From: Candidatus Woesearchaeota archaeon
GTDB lineage: Archaea > Nanobdellota > Nanobdellia > Woesearchaeales > CG1-02-33-12
Direction of reading: 5' to 3'
NCBI GenBank assembly: GCA_017609385.1
Contig: JAFCEA010000047.1
Span: forward strand, 1-7,023
Length of the DNA: 7,023 nt
In this document: one piece after another, positions 5,060 to 7,023 of the stretch
Position numbering within the stretch: the first letter of the stretch is position 1
Layout of the letters: each line of letters starts with the position of its first letter
The notes under the pieces: model-generated
Told to the model about the DNA's origin: nothing
Database searches by the model: none
Seen by the model: the letters and a program-made list of their open reading frames with translations, nothing else
Translations under genes and position numbers: made by a program

Positions 5060-5611
5060 TTAATAATAGGTCTCTCCCTTCTCAGACTCTTCAGGCTCTT
5101 CTTCTCTTTCTCTAAGCTTGTTGAATCCTATTATCAAACCCAAGATAACAAGAAGAACTACTAGGATTATAACTCCTATTTCAAGTCCTCTCTTGAGGTT
5201 TAATACTCCTGAAGGTTCTTCTCCTGTAACATCTGCTTTAAGAGTTACCTGCTTTAATGTCTTGTCGCCTGATTTTACTGAAAGAACAAACATGTGTTCT
5301 CCAGCTGTTGCATCATCATCTGCTGTTAGTGAAATATAAACAGCCTTTGATTCTCCTGCATTCAGTACAACAAGGTTGCTTGGTGTTACCTCTACAGTTG
5401 ACCATGTTTCTGCTCCATCAATGCTTACAACATATGTTCTTGCTGTGTTTCCTGCATTGCTTATTGTCAATGGATATATAACACTTGCACCCTGAGCAAC
5501 TTCCTGTGTTTCTGGACCAACTGTTATTATTGTTTTCTTCTCAACTGGCTCTTCTGCAGCGCAGACATCTCCTGTAACAGTTATACCTTGTAGTCTTTTG
5601 CTTCTATGCAT
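5060..5611 (-). CDS. S-layer-type surface protein, C-terminal part (out of frame with its N-terminal part)
   Basis: This reading frame encodes the second half of the surface protein that begins at 6267. From ITVTGDVCAAEEPVEKK (about 10-26) onward it is a well-formed Ig-like (NPCBM/CARDB-like) domain, about 27-128, with alternating strands and a GNTARTYVVSIDG turn. A single hydrophobic helix follows (about 143-163: EIGVIILVVLLVILGLIIGF) and then an acidic 20-residue tail. The topology is thus outside domain, one membrane anchor, short cytoplasmic tail. Residues 1-9 (MHRSKRLQG) are read out of frame from the upstream domain, and there is no signal peptide, so ATG 5611 is unlikely to be a native start. 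The frame is -1 relative to the N-terminal part and overlaps it by 31 bp. It should be treated as the 3' part of a disrupted gene. Confidence 0.8.
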   Translation of the reverse strand: MHRSKRLQGITVTGDVCAAEEPVEKKTIITVGPETQEVAQGASVIYPLTISNAGNTARTYVVSIDGAETWSTVEVTPSNLVVLNAGESKAVYISLTADDDATAGEHMFVLSVKSGDKTLKQVTLKADVTGEEPSGVLNLKRGLEIGVIILVVLLVILGLIIGFNKLREREEEPEESEKGETYY

Positions 5612-6267
5612 TCTGGTATTCTCATATAAAGCTCTTCAGATGTTTCTGATTCTCCATCTTCTATCTCATCCATATAATCTGATGCTGATAATCCAAGTTC
5701 TGGTATAGTTACCTTAACTTTTACGCTCTCTTCGTCTTTTTCTCCAATGTTTTTCACTCTAACAGTTGTGAGTAATGCTCTTCCACTTTCAACACTTGCT
5801 TCCGGATTAAAGACAACATCTTTGATTATTAATGCATGCTTAACGCCTTTTAGATGTAATCTGTAAAGGCCCTCAAATGCAGATCCTGTTCTTGTACCAA
5901 CAGTTACTCTTAAATCATAACGATCCTTATCCATCTTATATGGCAGGTTTATTGTAAGATCCTTATATGTTGTATCTCCAGCATCAAGGTCAAATGTGTG
6001 AGCCCTGTCAAAGATTGGCTCATGGTCACTGTATTCATAACCTAAAACCTCTGCTGTAATCTCAATATCATCTTCACTTACATTCCCTGCTGTTAACCTA
6101 ACTCTTATGTCAAGCTCATCTCCTCTCTCAACTTCCAGTGAGTCTCCTGGTTCAAAGACGTCTCCGTTTATCTTAACCTTCTCAACTGCAGGCAATGCAC
6201 TTACCATGCCAATAGCTAAAAAGCTGACTAGAAATACTGCCAATAAAACACTTATTGTATTCTTCAT
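5581..6267 (-). CDS. S-layer-type surface protein (COG1361-like), N-terminal part, ends at a premature stop
   Basis: The 228-residue reading frame starts with a signal peptide (MKNTISVLLAVFLVSFLAIG, cleavage probably after MVSA, residue 24). Two beta-rich Ig-like regions follow: residues about 28-140, and 141-228 (IIKDVVFNPEASVESGRALL ... VRVKNIGEKDEES), the latter resembling the CARDB-like domains of archaeal S-layer/surface proteins. It stops abruptly after ECIEAKDYKV (219-228), where related domains continue with a last beta-strand before the next domain. That domain is found in another frame (5060-5611). The gene has a very strong RBS (GGGGGT, 6 nt spacing) and a TATA box at 6343-6354, so it is expected to be highly expressed. 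The coding is visibly more GC-rich than its neighbours. The break is either a true mutation or a consensus error. Confidence 0.85.
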   Translation of the reverse strand: MKNTISVLLAVFLVSFLAIGMVSALPAVEKVKINGDVFEPGDSLEVERGDELDIRVRLTAGNVSEDDIEITAEVLGYEYSDHEPIFDRAHTFDLDAGDTTYKDLTINLPYKMDKDRYDLRVTVGTRTGSAFEGLYRLHLKGVKHALIIKDVVFNPEASVESGRALLTTVRVKNIGEKDEESVKVKVTIPELGLSASDYMDEIEDGESETSEELYMRIPECIEAKDYKV

Positions 6268-6273
6268 TTTTTT

Positions 6274-6279
6274 ACCCCC
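6274..6279 (-). promoter_or_regulatory. Shine-Dalgarno GGGGGT of the S-layer gene
   Basis: On the minus strand GGGGGT is followed by 6 A/T bases and then the ATG at 6267. It is the strongest RBS-like sequence in the window and fixes the start of the signal-peptide protein. Confidence 0.7.
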
Positions 6280-6332
6280 AAATTTTGTTGTTTTAATATA
6301 AGAGACTATTAAATCTCCAATGTTGTTATTGT

Positions 6333-6395
6333 GTAATTACAACTTATATATAAACTTTTTGGTTTTTCAGCATACAAGAGTAATTACAAATTATA
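6333..6395. repeat. Pair of 16-bp direct repeats flanking the S-layer promoter
   Basis: GTAATTACAACTTATA (6333-6348) and GTAATTACAAATTATA (6380-6395) match at 15 of 16 positions. Each starts with the perfect palindrome GTAATTAC. They are 47 bp apart start to start and lie on both sides of the S-layer TATA/BRE (6343-6361, first copy overlapping it). Position suggests operators or a duplicated regulatory element. TATA-like content may make the similarity partly compositional. Confidence 0.6.
6343..6354 (-). promoter_or_regulatory. TATA/BRE promoter of the S-layer gene
   Basis: On the minus strand AAAAAG (6361-6356) followed by TTTATATATAAG (6354-6343) is a good archaeal BRE/TATA. Transcription would start near 6322-6325, giving a leader of about 55 nt that ends in GGGGGT and the ATG. 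This is the only gene here with a clear long leader and strong RBS. Confidence 0.65.
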
Positions 6396-6403
6396 ACTAT
6401 TAA

Positions 6404-6709
6404 TTAGTTATGAATTAGTATTTCCCTGTGCTTTACTCTCCTGACATCTCCGTTTGATGCTGTTGCCCTTATATTATAATAACCTGGCTTTGCCCAATAA
6501 GGTATATCAAGTATTATTAGTCTAGTTATTTCTTTATTCTTTTTAAGGTCAAAAGGACCAATTCTTCTTCTCATGTCCAATTCAGGAACAACAAAAGTTA
6601 ATTGTATATCATTTAAATTAGTATTGCCATTGTTCTCAAGAGTTACAAGGATCATAATATTATCTCCAGGACGTAAGTAATCATCATTTATTATGCTGAA
6701 TCTTGTCAT
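6404..6709 (-). CDS. Cys-rich/Ig-like surface protein, C-terminal domain (open frame continues to 6814; disrupted gene)
   Basis: The 101 residues from ATG 6709 form a CARDB-like Ig domain, with YLRPGDNIMILVTLENNGNT, VVPELDMRRRIGPFDLKKN and AKPGYYNIRATASN. They end at a stop just upstream of the S-layer promoter. The frame is open further upstream to 6814, and this extra part encodes NYIDYPADLGCDNYYDDNES plus an acidic linker, so ATG 6709 (Met within VLGMTRF) is probably an internal residue. The missing 5' part lies in another frame (6802-7023). I treat the two as one gene with a frameshift at about 6809-6816. It is on the same strand as the S-layer gene and about 136 bp before it. A surface location is inferred from the Cys-rich and Ig-like make-up; the signal peptide is outside the window. 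Confidence 0.7.
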   Translation of the reverse strand: MTRFSIINDDYLRPGDNIMILVTLENNGNTNLNDIQLTFVVPELDMRRRIGPFDLKKNKEITRLIILDIPYWAKPGYYNIRATASNGDVRRVKHREILIHN

Positions 6710-6801
6710 TCCTAAAACAGATTTATCATCTACTTCGTCTATCTCGCCGTCGCTTTCATTATCATCATAATAATTATCACACCCAAGATCAGCAGGATAA
6801 T

Positions 6802-7023
6802 CTATATAATTATATTATTATCATTATCTAAACCATCACTACATTCAGTATAATCACATCCTAAGCTGTCATCACAGATATGTTTACAATATTCTGTCTC
6901 ATTAGATATATAATCTTGACAATAACTTTGTTCTGTTCCAGCATTATAACAAGTTGGTGTGGTTGTAGTTGTCATATAATTATTACCATTACAATAATTT
7001 ATTGAACTAGCTGTTCCACATTC
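6802..7023 (-). pseudogene. Cys-rich surface protein, 5' part of the disrupted gene (partial at right edge)
   Basis: Reading from the window edge without a start, 73 codons encode a Cys-rich stretch: ECGTASSINYCNGNNYMTTT, then cysteines in PTC, SYC, EYC, HIC and LGC spacing, ending ECSDGLDNDNN. It then runs into III and TAG (6804-6802). DGLDND is the beginning of a motif I know from DPANN surface proteins, 'C-S-D-G-(I/L)-D-N-D-x4-I-D-Y-P-A-D-x-G-C'. The second half, IDYPADLGC, sits a few bases further in the other frame. Removing a 2-base AT (or adding one base) at 6809-6816 reunites them, and the 2-base removal gives exactly the four-residue spacing. The gene continues beyond the right edge. 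Confidence 0.72.
6803..6828. repeat. AT-rich (GATAAT)-like low-complexity tract at the frame break
   Basis: On the minus strand the tract reads GATAATGATAATAAT, then ATAATTATATA. Short GAT/AAT/AT units are prone to slippage in replication, sequencing or assembly. It encodes the D/N repeat of the DGLDNDN motif and is where the two frames of the Cys-rich gene part. A similar ATC/ATT-rich stretch lies at 6758-6779. Confidence 0.6.

Noticed and set aside
5118..5481. Plus-strand open frames opposite the S-layer gene
   Set aside because: Ser/Leu/Thr-rich shadows of the real minus-strand coding sequence, with no promoter or RBS.
5590..5611. Programmed -1 frameshift joining the two S-layer frames at GCA-AAA-G
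   Set aside because: Only the A-site AAA can re-pair after slipping; the P-site Ala codon cannot. The joined protein would also still lack the last strand of the upstream domain, so a deletion or error is simpler.

Overview
The window looks like a piece of an AT-rich archaeal genome, most likely a DPANN-type lineage (Woesearchaeota/Pacearchaeota-like). Several things point this way. There are TATA boxes 22-30 bases upstream of many starts, with several apparently leaderless genes. A tRNA-Trp lacks an encoded CCA and carries an intron in the anticodon loop. The gene set (DUF192, AAA/DUF4143 ATPase, RHH and PIN proteins, Ig-like surface proteins, a Cys-rich protein with a DGLDNDN / IDYPAD motif) is of a kind I associate with these genomes. 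The lineage is an inference; no phylogenetic marker is present.

Layout. At the left edge (1-430, minus strand) a small DUF2080/AbrB-like protein is followed 10 nt later by the prepropeptide of a secreted subtilase that runs off the window. Divergent from these is a DUF192 protein (528-866). Two identical 26-bp units, each containing a palindrome, lie 32 bp apart directly upstream of the BRE/TATA of a large AAA/DUF4143 ATPase (983-2371). Next come an intron-containing tRNA-Trp(CCA) (2415-2531), a Nudix hydrolase (2584-3033) and an 11-TM amino-acid permease (3076-4233), each with its own promoter-like element. A CopG/RHH antitoxin-like gene (4367-4630, plus) then meets a PIN-domain RNase gene (4622-5041, minus) tail to tail with a 9-bp overlap.

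The right part (5060-7023, minus strand) encodes exported Ig-like surface proteins. One S-layer-type gene (6267-5060) is split into two overlapping frames. It has a strong RBS and a TATA box bracketed by two near-identical 16-bp repeats. Upstream of it is a Cys-rich surface protein, 5'-truncated by the window edge and also out of frame at an AT-rich (GATAAT)-like tract. Both disrupted genes are surface proteins, so the breaks may be real decay or variation, or consensus/assembly errors; the sequence alone cannot decide.

The genes do not form one pathway. The most unusual points are the twin palindromes, the convergent RHH/PIN pair, the repeat-flanked S-layer promoter and the two frame breaks. 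I see no CRISPR array, insertion sequence or replication origin. No gene-free stretch exceeds 300 bases.
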